Positions 1 to 12,730 of a stretch of DNA of 64,000 bases are shown in pieces. The notes under the pieces are model-generated. The model made no database searches. It saw only the letters and a program-made list of their open reading frames with translations, and was not told where the DNA came from. This DNA comes from Huntiella abstrusa (taxonomy: Eukaryota > Ascomycota > Sordariomycetes > Microascales > Ceratocystidaceae). Where the stretch lies: the NCBI GenBank assembly GCA_025685495.1, contig JAJNMT010000219.1, positions 372,001 to 436,000 of the forward strand, given 5' to 3'. How positions within the stretch are numbered: position 1 is the stretch's first letter; every line of letters begins with the position of its first letter. A program made the translations under genes and the position numbers.

Positions 1-2163
1 ATCAAAGACCACTTCAGTGTTTACTACGAGTTACTTGAAAGCTTCACAGATCAATAATTTATCAATACAATCAACTTTCTTGATGTTCCATGTCCCTGAG
101 ATACTTTGTGCTTCTATATTCTCCAAATAATTGTGCCGTGGTCTTATCTATAGCGTCTCGGGTGCGTCCTTACCGGTGCAGTCTTTATAATGACGTAGGT
201 GGACACAACATGACGACCATACTAAGTGAGGTAGGTAGGAATGGTTACACACAGAATGCCACGAATCATTGTCACCACGAACAAAGAATTAGCGTTGGGC
301 CTTAATCGGGGAGTCTATTGTCAAGGGAACCTAGACCCTCTCTGTCACTACATGATGGGATGATGACGTATTCAAAGCTGAAAACATGAAAATACCAATT
401 ACCTGTTAATCGATGTATCGGAAATCGACAGGAATCGGTGACTCCGATCAGGCCATGAATCTGCATAACAGAAAGGCAAATATCAATAGATCGGGCAAAA
501 TCCACATGTTTTGCATATTGTACACATAAGAGGCACAAGATGGTGTGCTAAATCGAAGGGTTGTAGTGTCGATCAGCCCCTCATTTTGGGCTCGTCACAC
601 CTACACTTGTTACCAAAGTAGCCTCGGGGGCGAAGCAAGACATGCCGTTGTACTTTAGGGAGGGTTTAGGCAAAGGTTGCTACGCTTTATGCATGTGGTG
701 ATGGTGGGTTGTCATTGAGCATTAGAGACATTTGAAGGCGTTAGTTACGTTACTATCTAGGAGGTGGCGAGATTCTGGCTGGGGCTGGAGAAGGAGTTTT
801 GGTGATGCCCTTTTTAAGGATGTGATTGAGGAATTTGGAGAATGCATGTGCAGATTGTTAGTGACGTGGTTCTGGTGAATGACCGGTCGGTACATTGGGA
901 TATGTCCCGCGCGGCTTTTCAAGAACTTGACAGGGACTTGGATGTGTAGGTACCTATGTACGTGCAAGAATCATGTACATACGGGGCACATCTACCTACA
1001 CACTCAGGACGCTTCTTCTTGTTCGTTTTTGTAATACCCATTACCCATGGTGAGCTTGTATGTACTTTACGGAGATACCCACGAGACATTTTGGCCTTGT
1101 AGATGGTTTAGGGTGGTTACAGAGTGAATGGTTGGATACTGTCTGTTTGCAAAAGTACATTAGATGGGTGACATGGTACACAGTTACTATAGTGTATGCA
1201 TAGTGGAACCGGACACGCATGAAGTCATGGAATACAGTGGATTTCACACAAGAAAGGGAAACTATCTAAGTGTAGTCAGTCTATATGGGATATTCCGATG
1301 GACTTTACAATGTATAAACCCTTCCAAAGTGACATCGCCCTAGCTATAGCTTCACCCTACACCGAGCCCAATACAAGAGACCAAATCCAGCCAACCCGTC
1401 CTTCCCACCTCTCTACTCCCTAACCGAACACACAAAAAGTAAGGCCAACGTCACACATACATACACCTTACTAGTTGTATGTAGTATCCCCGTACACCTC
1501 GGGGTACACCCTTCATAATCGCCGACATAAGCACCCATATTCACCGGTCATCACTTCAAAAGACGCCTGTCACGATAAACGCAGTTCTGTCCGATCCCTC
1601 GTTCCTACGCTGAGCGGCGTGGCATGTGATAAGGACGATGTGATGGCGTCCGCGAGATGCGTTTTTGCCTTTAGATAGGTAATTTGGTGGGGGTATGTTG
1701 CGTATTTGTGATGGTTTTGGCTGGTTTCTGTAGTAGATGCTGGAAATAAGTGGTATGTATCTTGTTCATTGACGTACTAGTATGTCTGTGGTAGATCTGA
1801 TACCAAAGCCAATACCACAAGATATACCACAACTTCATCATGAACAACAACCCTTTTCCTCCATTTCGTCCAATTATCATCTCTCCCTGCTTATTTCTCC
1901 CTCCACCCTAAAATGTAAGCTACATCGATAGCTCCATCCAATTGGCCCGTTCAACAAAGAGCTTATTCTCGAACCTCTAGTGTGAATCCTCCATCCGAAT
2001 GGATCCCTTGTGCAACATAGCTCCCTCCCAAGCATAGACTTGACTTGACCTCACTCAACCATGTCTACATCACATATTCTTCCAAGTTACAATCAAAACG
2101 TCGTTCATTGTTCAGCCATAAGCTAATCTATCTATCATAAGAAACCCGCAACCCCCAAATTAC
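1..2163. other. intergenic, no gene recognised
   Basis: No open frame in this stretch shows a recognisable domain or convincing codon bias; the longest are about 85 codons. It holds a copy of the dispersed ATGTACATAC motif at 973-982. The right part is the 3' flank of the minus-strand RRM gene that ends at 2164. Confidence 0.5.
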
Positions 2164-3447
2164 CTAATCATAACCCGGCACATAACTATCCACCTTTGAC
2201 CCTCTCGGTCCCCGATGTCTCCGCTTCCGACGTCTAGAAGCCTCACCCGCATTTTCTCCCTTCCCACCTCCACTCTGTTCACTCGACTCCTTCGCAGACT
2301 TACTAGCCTGAGCTGCGCGGATCTCCTGAACCTTGCGACCAGCCCGGTTACCTCTACGCCGAGGACGCTCCCGACAAATGCCATGTCTACCTGCCGCTTC
2401 ACCATTGTAATAGTCCCCATTTTTAGCCCGTGAACGTCCAGAGCGGCGACCCGTTTTATCGGAATGTACGCCGGCGTGCGTTTCGTTGCCGCGGTCTATG
2501 AAGTGGATTGAATGGGCGAAGGAAAACCGATTGATACCCGTTCCTGATGATTCTGTGAACCGTCGGGCCTCTGATAGACTGTAGTGACGACGAAGCTCAG
2601 TCACCCGTATCTTGACTGACTCGGCTGACACCGTTTGAAATGTGATTGGGGGGCCAAACTTAGTGGTATGAACTGTAGTGTCGAGTGGCGTCCAGATAAC
2701 ACTTTTATTGTCTGAACGAGCCTGACCTGACGCTTTATCACTACCAGATGCATTCAAGCACGGAGCCGCACCAGACAATATCTTAGACGTTAACGTCCAT
2801 CTCTCCTTTCCATCACAAGTAACCGATTTAACAGGCGTCCAAACCCTCTCCCGTGGGGTAGATGAAACCTCCGTCGTAATCCACGCCTGAATTTTATCGT
2901 CGGGAACAAGCTGAGCAACCAACCGCTGATGAGAATCCGACGGCCACGATGTCCCATCGAGGTTCTTAGCCGCCAACTCAGCCGAATTCGAATCGGCAAA
3001 AACAACATAAGAGTGCGTTCTATGGCGATCGAGATAGAAGTCCGCGAGGTTGACCGGTGGAAGGTTAGCAGCCGTTCCCGCTTTGGCGATGTGGAATTTA
3101 AATGCATCCTTGCAAATATCTCTAGACAAGTTGGAAATGTACAAGGATCTCGATGGCGCTGTAGCGGATACAATTGGCTTTTCTGTTGTGTTCTCTGACT
3201 CGGTGTCGCTTGTCATACGGACCCGCTTCGGTGTGACGTCCGGGCCCTCTGAAGGGCTTCTGCCCCGCTTGATGCCCGATAACCCATGGGTAGACAGGGT
3301 GGGCGAGCTATCCGGAGGCGATAATGGGCCGAGAGAAGGAGGGATTGAAAAACCTGATCTAGGGACACCATTCCATACCTCTTTGCTCTTACGGATGTCT
3401 GGAAGACTGCTGGAGCAGTCGGATTGTTGAATAGCCCGGTTCTCCAT
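2164..3447 (-). CDS. Acinus-like RRM protein (RNA processing)
   Basis: A single-exon frame of 427 aa. Residues about 100-190 form one RRM: an RNP2-like LYISNL, a hydrophobic strand before FYLD, the RNP1-equivalent HSYVVF, then a helix ending LDGTSWP. The HSYVVF and WP signature resembles the C-terminal RRM of Acinus, the splicing-dependent exon-junction/ASAP subunit that binds RNPS1 and SAP18. The N-terminal 90 residues are Ser/Pro-rich with a basic KRGR patch. The C-terminal third is Arg/Gly/Lys-rich, as in many nuclear RNA-binding proteins. An in-frame TAG lies 15 nt upstream of the chosen ATG, which supports this start unless an upstream exon exists. No SAP domain is visible, unlike animal Acinus. 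The RRM is secure; the Acinus assignment is an inference from the pattern of conserved residues. Confidence 0.6.
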   Translation of the reverse strand: MENRAIQQSDCSSSLPDIRKSKEVWNGVPRSGFSIPPSLGPLSPPDSSPTLSTHGLSGIKRGRSPSEGPDVTPKRVRMTSDTESENTTEKPIVSATAPSRSLYISNLSRDICKDAFKFHIAKAGTAANLPPVNLADFYLDRHRTHSYVVFADSNSAELAAKNLDGTSWPSDSHQRLVAQLVPDDKIQAWITTEVSSTPRERVWTPVKSVTCDGKERWTLTSKILSGAAPCLNASGSDKASGQARSDNKSVIWTPLDTTVHTTKFGPPITFQTVSAESVKIRVTELRRHYSLSEARRFTESSGTGINRFSFAHSIHFIDRGNETHAGVHSDKTGRRSGRSRAKNGDYYNGEAAGRHGICRERPRRRGNRAGRKVQEIRAAQASKSAKESSEQSGGGKGENAGEASRRRKRRHRGPRGSKVDSYVPGYD

Positions 3448-5199
3448 TTTGAGGGTCGGCTAGTGAATGGAATTGTTCTATACTGTCCGGTACAGGGGAC
3501 AAATTGTTGGTATCGAACAGAAAGGAAAAGGCGAAGGAGGACGCGATGACCAGAATCCGAGTAGCGAAAGCGTTGTTTTCCCGAAATGGAAACGAAGCTA
3601 TCAACAAGCTTCAATGCCAAAAGCTTATAGACGGCCCAAGACACAACCGTCGGTGTCGATGAAAAAACAATAAAAAAGCGCCCAACGTGCTGACGAAACA
3701 AAGAAGAACAAGTTTTTTGCTCTCTTGTATATCAATAAGAAATACTGTGGGGACGCAACTACTTTTGAAATGTATGTAAATGAAGCAACTACTGTTGGTG
3801 TTGTGTTATAATAACCCTCCGTTATGTTGGGCTCGGCAATTGCCTGATTTGGGATGAAAACGACGAGAGAAAAGATTGGCGGATGAATTGGATGAATGAG
3901 GATGATTGTAATGCTGCAAAGTTGTATTAAGCTTGAGAAAAGCTATGTCTATATGTGAAAACTTGGATGAACAATAGATGTAGGGAAGAATGATTCTATG
4001 ATGACACAAAAAAATCTATTAGAAACGAACATAGAAAATGTTCAAGATACAGCTGCATCTGCAGAGAAGTGCAGGTTTGTTGTATGAATCCCCCTCTCTT
4101 ACTTAACACCCATGACCCGATCAGGCTGTAAAATAGGGATGTGGAAATATCATCATGGCCCGGGTTCCCCCAGAACTAATCTGATTACCATAGCAGGGAC
4201 GCCCCGAAATAGACGATGGCTCGCTTCAGGAGATGCCATTTGAGCTGGACATTCAAGGCGCCAAACTTAAGGGGAACATGTGTAAAAAAAAAAAGGGAAG
4301 GGGGGCTTGCTTCTAATCGTGGGCCCCAGAAGGACAAGAAGGAGAGAACATGTAGGGAGAAGGGAGGCGATGTCTCTATTCAACCTGACAAAGACAAGCC
4401 CATGCAACAGTGTAATGCACGTTATCCACACGACTGATCCATCTGGAAAGGTGGGATGTCGCATCAGAGCCTGATCAAATCCGTTTGCTTCATTATGGAT
4501 CACGGGAGCTTTGGGGAGGATACCAATCTGCAGCAAGGGGCCTAGAAACGGCCTGAAAAGTGGATAACTCAAGCGCCGCCATGCAGGTGAAGAAACAACA
4601 GGGTTTCGTGTAAATTCTGCAAAATTTCGGTCCGTCAATTAGGCGTTTCTCTCTAGAGGTATTAACGAAGAACCAGCTACATAGCTAGATGCTTCATTCT
4701 CCCAACGTCACACAAGTCGTCTAACAAAAATCGTCAAACAAAGAAATAACCAATTCAGAATTCTTAAAGATAATCCAAGACCTCCCTTCCTAACCCAAGT
4801 CGAAGGATCATCAGAGCGCGTTGGGCTGTTTCCTATGTAGGTCAGAAAGCAATTAACCTGTTTTAGGAAGGAGCAATGGGACAATGACAAGTCCCGAGAC
4901 TGCGCCGTCTTTGACGTTTGATGGGGGTTTTTGAGATGAACGATTGGAGGAGGATTTTTGTCTTTGACGGAGCTTGAATCACGTTGTTCTTTGTAATGAG
5001 GGCCGTTTTTGGAAGCGGCGTGGTGAGTGGTTCTTTGATGGTGGCTGAGCGTGTGTTCTTTGAGAAATGGAGAGAAACTTGACAATGACAGTGTTAGTTG
5101 TAATGTACATATATAACACAAGAAACCGGCCGACCCTTTGTAATCCATCATAATCATCTTCTAAAAACCAAGCAACCCACAAATACAATCCCCACCAAA
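3448..5199. other. divergent intergenic region
   Basis: This separates the minus-strand RRM gene from the plus-strand gene starting at 5200, so it should hold both promoters. The frames in it have no recognisable domains. A TATATAA box lies at 5110-5116. Confidence 0.5.
5110..5116 (+). promoter_or_regulatory. TATA-like box
   Basis: TATATAA lies 84 nt before the ATG at 5200, with a CA-rich leader between them. The position and orientation fit the promoter of that gene. This rests on sequence resemblance only. Confidence 0.35.
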
Positions 5200-6237
5200 A
5201 TGGCACCCAAAGTCACCAAAACCCCTCGAACCCCACGCGCCCCCCGAGTCTCCAAAGCCACCCGCGCAACCCGAACTCCATCCCCCGGCTCCCCCGAAAG
5301 CCAACACCGCATCGGCAAAAGTCTCCAAACTGAAGCGTCCAGGGAACGTCGTCGTCGCTATGCAGAGGGTCTCGCTGATCGAATCCACGGTATGGACCGG
5401 GAGAAGAAATCTTTTCCGGCGAGCAGTAAGTGGCATGACGATGAGACGGCGCTGTTTGAAGCGCTTTATTTGAGACAGTATCGGCCTTTGGTGCCGGCGG
5501 CTTGGGATGTTCAGTTAAGGGGGGTGCCGGTTCCGGATCATATTTTCTCGCGCAATTTGTTTGATTTGGGACATTTTGGGGCTCCGCCTATTTATCCGGC
5601 TCAACCGGGGAATGACTGTGAAGGTAAGTTGTTCAAGGAATATATGATTGATGATGCAATTCTAACACTGCTCCATAATATAGCATCCCGTGCCTTTATG
5701 GATATCGCAAACTTAAGCACTCATGTCCGTGGCCTTCGCCAGCTAGGTCACTTTTCCAAAATCGCCCTGTATATCCGCGATGAAATTGCCCGATACATAC
5801 AATGGTCCATCCACGACGCCCATCTCTCCGGGATCGCCGCAGTTCCTAACATCTTCTGTGAAGTCGTCGATACATCCATTTACAGATCAACCGGAGCCAT
5901 TGCCGACCGTGTAGCTGAGTGCATGCAGAAACAAGCACAGCAGAGCTACAACTTTTGGAGTGGGCTGAGGGTGAGATTTGAGAAGGATGGAGTCTATGAG
6001 ACTGTTGATGCGCCGGTTATCACGGGGTTGTTCATCTTGAATCAGACTGTCATGGTGTGCACGATTGATTCGGCAAAGGGACAATTGGGAGATATCAGTT
6101 ACCACGTGGCTATCGATTTTGCCAAGCAGAGCCAAAACTTCTGGAATGCTCTTTCCCTTGGTATCGTTGTATGTATGGCTAGAGATGCCATGGTATCCCG
6201 TGACGGATTCTTAAAGCCAGACCCAAGTATACAGTAG
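5200..6237 (+). CDS. unrecognised protein with basic N-terminal tail
   Basis: Two exons, 5200-5623 and 5684-6237, giving 325 aa. The 60-bp intron (donor GTAAGT at 5624, branch CTAAC near 5662, acceptor TAG ending 5683) is a multiple of three and has no in-frame stop, so a plain ORF reads through it and adds 20 false residues. The first 35 residues are rich in Lys, Arg, Thr and Pro, like a histone H1 or chromatin-binding tail. The rest looks globular, with many aromatic residues and no membrane segment. I do not recognise a family. The codon bias and the well-formed intron support a real gene. A TATATAA box lies 84 nt upstream. Confidence 0.7.
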   Translation: MAPKVTKTPRTPRAPRVSKATRATRTPSPGSPESQHRIGKSLQTEASRERRRRYAEGLADRIHGMDREKKSFPASSKWHDDETALFEALYLRQYRPLVPAAWDVQLRGVPVPDHIFSRNLFDLGHFGAPPIYPAQPGNDCEGKLFKEYMIDDAILTLLHNIASRAFMDIANLSTHVRGLRQLGHFSKIALYIRDEIARYIQWSIHDAHLSGIAAVPNIFCEVVDTSIYRSTGAIADRVAECMQKQAQQSYNFWSGLRVRFEKDGVYETVDAPVITGLFILNQTVMVCTIDSAKGQLGDISYHVAIDFAKQSQNFWNALSLGIVVCMARDAMVSRDGFLKPDPSIQ

Positions 6238-7336
6238 TTTATATCACGAGACTTTTTATTTCTTTGATGCTTTAATACACCTTGATATCTCCAATATTGC
6301 CAGCTGGCAATCCTCACGTGACACTTGTGGCCAGATGTAAAACTTCATCGAAACCACTCCCTTTCTTATGGAATCACTTACGTTAGACATCACAGGTTCC
6401 TACCATTTCAAAAGGTCACACAATGTATACGTGAAAACTCTTCGTTGGTCTCCTCCAAGAAGTCACGAAATTTGCTCCACATTTTCATATTCATATTCAC
6501 CATCACAGTCAAACGTCAATTTGTCGTTTCCTCTCGTTTTTAGTCTTTATACCGTACACACTGACGCACTACCCCGGCCCGTCATCCATCCATCAATCCA
6601 TCGATCCGTCCATTGATTCGTTCCATTAATTCCTCGACATCCTGATCCGTCTTTCCTCTCTCTCTCTTTCTGTTGCACCAACTTGCGCCCACAGACTCGA
6701 CTTTTTTTCTTGCATCTGCCCCGTACAAATACACACATAGTCGCAACTTTGACTTGCATCATCTTGCCTGCTTTGTCCAACACACCATTGTCCGTCCGTC
6801 AATATCATCTCCGTCTTTTGAGCCACCAGGCCAATTCTGCCAATAGACTATTTGATAATCTCTCATCTGCGCCTTTACTCCCTGAGATATCTTGCTGGCT
6901 CCCGCTCATGCACCATTGAAGTTTTTTTTTTTTTTTTCACTTGCTCATTTCTATTTGCCACTGCATTACTTGTCCCTGCATTAGACTACATTACTGTACC
7001 TTTTCTGGCCCGACTTTTTTCTCTTGCTGTGTGTCGTCTCACATGACACAACGACATTGGCTAAAAACATAGTCCAGCAAGCAAACATCAAATCAATCAC
7101 CAAGCATCGACCTTTTTCCGCCCATATTCATCTGTTATTCATCTGGCACCTGCATCGACTAGCAAGCATATGACGTCAACGTGCTCTGCTGAATCACCCC
7201 GCTAGATTGTTGACCTCACGGTCTATTTATGTACACCCTTTACATTCCAGCTTCCCCACTTCTAAACCCGGCACCTTTGCCTGCTATTTATTCCTTGTCC
7301 TGTCGATTCTGATATCGCAACAATACAACCGCCGTA
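6238..7336. other. intergenic region with pyrimidine-rich leader of tsc1
   Basis: No gene recognised. The DNA from about 6480 is strongly C/T-rich on the plus strand and includes a T-run at 6921-6936 and a CCAT-type microsatellite near 6585-6615. This is typical of a long 5' leader or core promoter in filamentous fungi and fits the tsc1 start at 7337. Confidence 0.45.
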
Positions 7337-10300
7337 ATGGCACCCACGGGGTAAGTTTAAACACCCAACTGCCGCCATGCATGTCCAAGTAAACTCCATT
7401 GCCTTGTGGGAGCATGTCGTTACATGATGGGATGGCGGTGCCTGTACACCGCTGTTACTGGTGTACCTGTATCTCCAGCGCTTTTTGGTACTACACTTCT
7501 ATATACTTGTTGGTACTACGCGACAAACCTTGCGCCTGCCAATCCAGCACAATATTCACGCAATTTTCGTCATCGACTTTCCAGTTTGGACACTGTGATG
7601 CTTGCACGCGAAACCTAGCTGACATTCGGATGCGATGTTACTATCTATAGATCCTTCAAAGAGCTATCTGGCGCGCTCACCACGTACCTTACCGACCCTG
7701 TCCTACCATTTCCCGATGACCTCTCTGCGATTATCGATGCCTTTTATGTGAAGCACAGCTCGTACGAAGAACATGATGCGGAAAGGGTACAAGAGACCAT
7801 TAAGACGATATGGGAGAAATCAGTTGTTGGCCACCCGGAGAAATACCCGGCATTCTTGGTCGCATTCACTAGACTTGTTCGCGTCCTCCATACACCGGGT
7901 CGTATTTTCCATTGGTGGGATCTTGTTCTGAAGCACATGGGATCTGAAATCGTCAAGAGCAAGGAGTTACAGCGCGAGTCGTACCAGGCGACCCTGAGTC
8001 TGTTGGTCTCAGAAGCAGAGGCGCAAGATTTGGCTGAGGCAGACTCGACAGTCGAGGTGAAATCCACACCATTTGTTGACCGACTGATGACGACATGGTT
8101 AGCGGAACATAACAGCAATATTGAGGATCCATACCAGCAAATGGAAAAACAAGAGCGTTCAGTGCTCATCTCCTTTGGCAAAAGGAAACCAAAGAACTTT
8201 ATGCGGTGTGTGGACAAATATTTTGTCAAGGCAGAGTACCGTACCAAGTGTCTGAGTCTACTTAGTGATTTAGTGCAGGCGCAACCACCACACCTGCATA
8301 CAGTTCTGCAGACTCCTTTATTCGGAAACATCATCAAATGTCTCGAAAGGGATACTTCGACAACAGTGGTCAATCTAGCATTGACGGTCCTCATCATGTT
8401 CATGCCGAACATTCCAACTTCACTTGTGTCCCACCTTCCTGTGCTCTTCAATATCTACGCCCGTTTACTGTTTTGGAATAATGGACGTACAGAGTCGGGT
8501 ACCGCAATTACGGATCACGATCAACCAGTGTCGCAAATCTCTGTAAGCGGAGGGTGGGAGCACTGCCTTTTCAACGCCAAAAGAGATAGTGATGATATAC
8601 CACAACTTCTCAACTACTTTACCATGCTTTATGGTCTTTATCCAATCAATTTTGTGGACTACATTCGCAAGCCAGAACGCTATTTGAGACATGCCAATGG
8701 TCCAGATCCATCAGTTGAGGTACAACCAACGGAAATCCGGCAACGTTCTGAGAAATTCCGTCGGTTACATATCTTGCATCCCAACTTTTACACACTCACG
8801 ATTGAGTCGGAAAAGACGGATTTTAGCAGGTGGATGTCGAGTGAGGTAGCGGAGTTGGTAGCTGATTGCATGAGTCTTTGTGCACCTGTATACAACCAGG
8901 GTGATGAAGCTTCTGGGCCTGGCGTCAATATATCATTGCCAGCTGATGTTGTAGAAGGTCCACGGAATGCTCTTTTGAGTGGATCTGACGATGGTGAAGT
9001 CGAAGAGACTGGCCCGTCGGAGGAGGTATCAGAAGCAGTAAAGGAACCTGCTGAGGAACCAGCCGGGGACTCTGTTACGGAGTCAGTGGAGAGTTCAAGT
9101 GTAACGACTGAGACTCCGGCTTCTGAAGACTTGACTGGTGACTCTGAAAGAGCTTTAGAACCAACAACTCCAAGGGCAAGGGCAGGCTCTATTGCGCAGA
9201 GACCACCGCCGGCTGTCATCACATCACATTGTCGAGAGGGTGACTCTCCAACTACTGACCTTGAACATCAGGTGTTCCTCCTACAAAACGAAGTACGGTT
9301 CGAACGGTACTTGAAATTACAACACTCTGCTCATATTGGTGTCCTTCGGCGCCAGTTACACCAACAGGCAGCATCTGAAGCAGAGTTGCAGAATCTCTTA
9401 ATGACCAATCGGAGCTACAAGTCACGTTTAGGGGAAGCTCGCAAAGCAGAGAGCAAAGCCCGACAAGACTATGAACGTGGACGGGCCCTGTCTATGAAGC
9501 GGGACGCCGACATGATGAACAAGAACCGTATACTTCGTGAGGACCTCAAGACGCGCAAAGCCGAGATGGAACGTCTGAATCGAGATGTCGAGGCATACAA
9601 AGCCGAGACGGACCGGCTAACAAAGCTGATGTGCACGCTTGAAGAGAAGGAGCTAGCGCATAGGCAAGCCGAGGAAAATGCAGAGTTGGTGGATGCGCAG
9701 ATTAAAAGTTTAACGGCTGAGGTTACTCGGTTGGGACATGCTGATGGCGTGTCTGGTGGGTCTATTAATGACGAACTGGATGCGGCCAAACGTGCACAAG
9801 CGGCTGCCGAGGCCAAGCAAGAGGAACTTGAAATGTTGTTATCCGGATGTCAAAGGGACCTTGAACGGCAGAAACAAAGTTTCCTTGCAGACATTTCAGC
9901 GCTCAAGGGCCGGATCGCATGTCAAAATGCCAGTCGAGGATACATTCCTACGCCACAAGATTCTACAAAGGTTCATGAGACTTTGATGGAGGCTCTTGAG
10001 GCAGCTCGTGCCAAACACTTGGATCTACAACGGCAGTACTCTATTCTTAGCCGCAAGTATACGGCACTACAGTCATCCATGTTTGACGCACCACTACCGA
10101 AACCCGTACCGGTGCCAGCAGGAATCAACACTACGGCAGCGGGAGCAGTGGGCTACATGCGGGGTCACGGTCGACGGGCCACAGATGAAGAATCCATTGT
10201 TGGGTATAACGGCGAGTTTGTGGCACAGGGTGTATCCAGGGTGGATTCTGGCGGCGTACCATTAACTCCTAGCAGCGCGGTCGGAGGGAGAGGATTCTTT

Positions 10301-10537
10301 GCAGCTGGAGACTTTAGCATTATGGATGATGGCAAGTCTTTGGATCAACATGTAGCTGAACGCGACAGGGAAACTGAAAGAGAACGGGAAAAGGAAAAGG
10401 AGGGTAGTGGTAGTGTGCGGCATTACGGACGTGGGGGTGTACAGAACAAGCATCGCAAGAGCGAGGATAGATCCGATGACAAGGGGAAGTCCAAGGAAAA
10501 GAAGACTAGTTTCCGGGGCATCCGGTTCGGTAACTAG
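7337..10537 (+). CDS. tsc1: hamartin (TSC complex subunit 1)
   Basis: Two exons, 7337-7350 and 7651-10537, encode 966 aa. The first exon has only 14 coding bases (MAPTG start). The donor GTAAGT at 7351 and the acceptor TAG ending 7650 join in phase with the long frame. Residues about 10-400 match the hamartin N-terminal helical region, with features such as FHWWDLV and FGKRKPKNF. An acidic Ser/Thr/Glu-rich linker follows. Residues about 541-815 form the long coiled coil expected of hamartin, and the tail is Arg/Glu-rich and charged. In animals and fission yeast, hamartin stabilises tuberin in the complex that inactivates Rheb and so restrains TORC1. The partner tsc2 lies in the same window at 55498. 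The length is close to fission yeast Tsc1 and shorter than the human protein. The 300-bp intron is unusually long for this locus. Confidence 0.88.
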
Positions 10538-12730
10538 TTACAGATGTTAGGGTTTTGTATTTAGAGGGTTAGCATAAGTTTGGCAAAAAATAGGCGACAT
10601 AGATGAGGCAATTTTCCGAGTTTAGGTGTAGCAGGATTTATTGGGGTGACTTTAGAATTTCATAGTTTGGGAGACAAGTGTCTATGATTTGTGTTGTTTT
10701 TTATTCTGACTCGTCGGAATAGATACAGACGGAGAAGCTTCCGGGCCGATGATCCGTATTTAAGGATGGACTGTAGTAGAAAACACCAGAAGTCGTTGTT
10801 TTGATTTCTTGGCTTCTATCTAGTGGGGTAAATACAAAAGTCTGGGCGAACTAACTAGGCTGGACAAGTTTTTTTTTCTTACGTGGGTTCTCTCTCTTGG
10901 CGAATGTGCGGATGAAAGAAAGAGGAAAGGGTAGTTCTATTTTTGGCACATGCGTAGTCAGCGGTGGTGATTTCGGGGAATGAAGAAGGGTCTAGATTTT
11001 TGAACTTTTGGGGGTTGGAAGTAATTACGGTGGATGGGTAGGCGAGGATTTTGGATTTAGTGGGTTTGTTATGTACTTGAGTTTGTTGGATAGAGACGAC
11101 GACGACGACGTTGGAGAGGAAATAGATACTTAGATAAAGAAAAGAAAAGGAAAGGAGAAAAAAGGTTAAGCGGTGTGGGCCCGTATAAAGAGTTTAGTGT
11201 GGAGGCGCAGTTTCGTAGTTTGTTGTCTTTCTTTCGTTTGTTTATTACTTTATTTTGTATGCATAGGGATGGTAAAGGAACATGTTTATACCATCCATTA
11301 TCATTTCCCACACGTCGTATTGATAGAGGCGGTCTGATTAGACGGTCCGGTTGGTCGGTCGACATTGGGCATGGACCCGTCTGATACCTCGTATTGGTGG
11401 GAAGATCACTAGAGACGACGGCAAAGCAAGGAGATGAGGCAACTACGCAACTACGCAAGTAAAAAGCCTAGTTTCTATTGTAGAAAAAGGCGGTTAAGGA
11501 GGTTGGGGTAGTTGTATTTTTCTTTTCTTTTGGACGGGTTGCTTGGACTTCTTTTGACGCTGATGTTGGTGTGGTTGCATTAGAGTGGAGTGGATTTGTA
11601 AACGGGTCGGTTGGAGCCTTGGTTCCTGGATGGATTCTGGGTGGGCGCTTTGAATGCTGAGGTTCAGCTTACTTTAGGGATACATACAACACATACGGAA
11701 ACAGAGGATTCAAACGGACATGAAACTTTTGGTGATATCCCTTGTGATAGACGTCCTTGTGAGACAAGAACTTCAGGGGAAATGGGGAAAGAACGAATGC
11801 ATAACTTGTCAAACCATTCAAGCCCCCCAAAAACACTGTCAAGAATCCGGAAGCCGAGGTGTCTTTTGGCTTTCTTTCTACTCGCCCTATGCTATGTATG
11901 CACCTACACTTCCAGTGGCAAATCGAACTCCCCTCCTCCTCCTCCTCCTCACTGAACCGCCAAAGACCCACCTTCCTTCCTACGCAAAACCGCGCTTTGC
12001 CAAGAAAAACACTTCACGCCATGTTCTATAAACACCGGGGAAAGCTGGGAGATTTCCTCCCGTCCGCAAGTTTGTAGACGAAGTTTGGGTTACGGAGCTA
12101 GGGTCTCGGTGGCTGTGCTAGATTGTTCTTTTTTATTACTTTCAGTGGATGGGTGTTTCTGTAGAAAAGGAACCGATGTAATAGATGTCTCGGGATGCAC
12201 GATTGGATAGGTTGTTGGCTACGGACTGGACTTAATCTAGTCTAGATTACCAAGAACAATGCATCAGGGGAAATCAGAAAGTTATACGACTTCCAGCCTT
12301 GGTTCTGGCCTTCGTCTGTCCGCCCGTCCACTCACATAGACTGAGGCTGTGGATAAATGGTGCAGTAGTTTATTGACCGGGTTCCCTCGATTCAGTTCCA
12401 CGACTAGGGAGGGGGGGTGTGAGAGTATCGTTGGTTCCTGCGTTAAACAAGGAGGGACCACTCCGTTTAGAATCCCGTTCTAAGCACATGTATATAAAGA
12501 CCTCTTCACAAGTCTCTCTCGGCTCTCCACCAACGGGACTTTTTTCCTTCTTGATTCTTCACACCTTCGTTTTTCATCTACTTCATTCGCCTTGTAGATT
12601 TCCTTCCTTAGCACATTTTGTGGTTCCTTTTTTAGTATTTTTGCATATCCATACTTCATTTTACACTACTCTCGCTTTTCAGTAATCACCTACTTCCATT
12701 CTTACATTCACTCACCCACCAACCGCAAAC
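10538..12730. other. intergenic, no gene recognised
   Basis: Two kilobases with no supported gene. A CCT-triplet microsatellite lies near 11932-11951 and a GAC-triplet run near 11096-11111. The right end from about 12490 is the promoter and pyrimidine-rich leader of the GH17 gene. Confidence 0.45.
12491..12498 (+). promoter_or_regulatory. TATA box of the GH17 gene
   Basis: TATATAAA lies 240 nt before the ATG at 12731 and is followed by a CT-rich leader, an arrangement typical of strongly expressed fungal genes. The start codon context (CAAACATG) is also good. Confidence 0.5.

Noticed and set aside
4708..5157. 149-codon minus-strand frame upstream of the gene at 5200
   Set aside because: It overlaps the likely promoter including the TATA box, and the composition looks random.
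11611..11955. 114-codon plus-strand frame ending in a Pro run
   Set aside because: The Pro run is a CCT microsatellite and there is no domain or codon bias.
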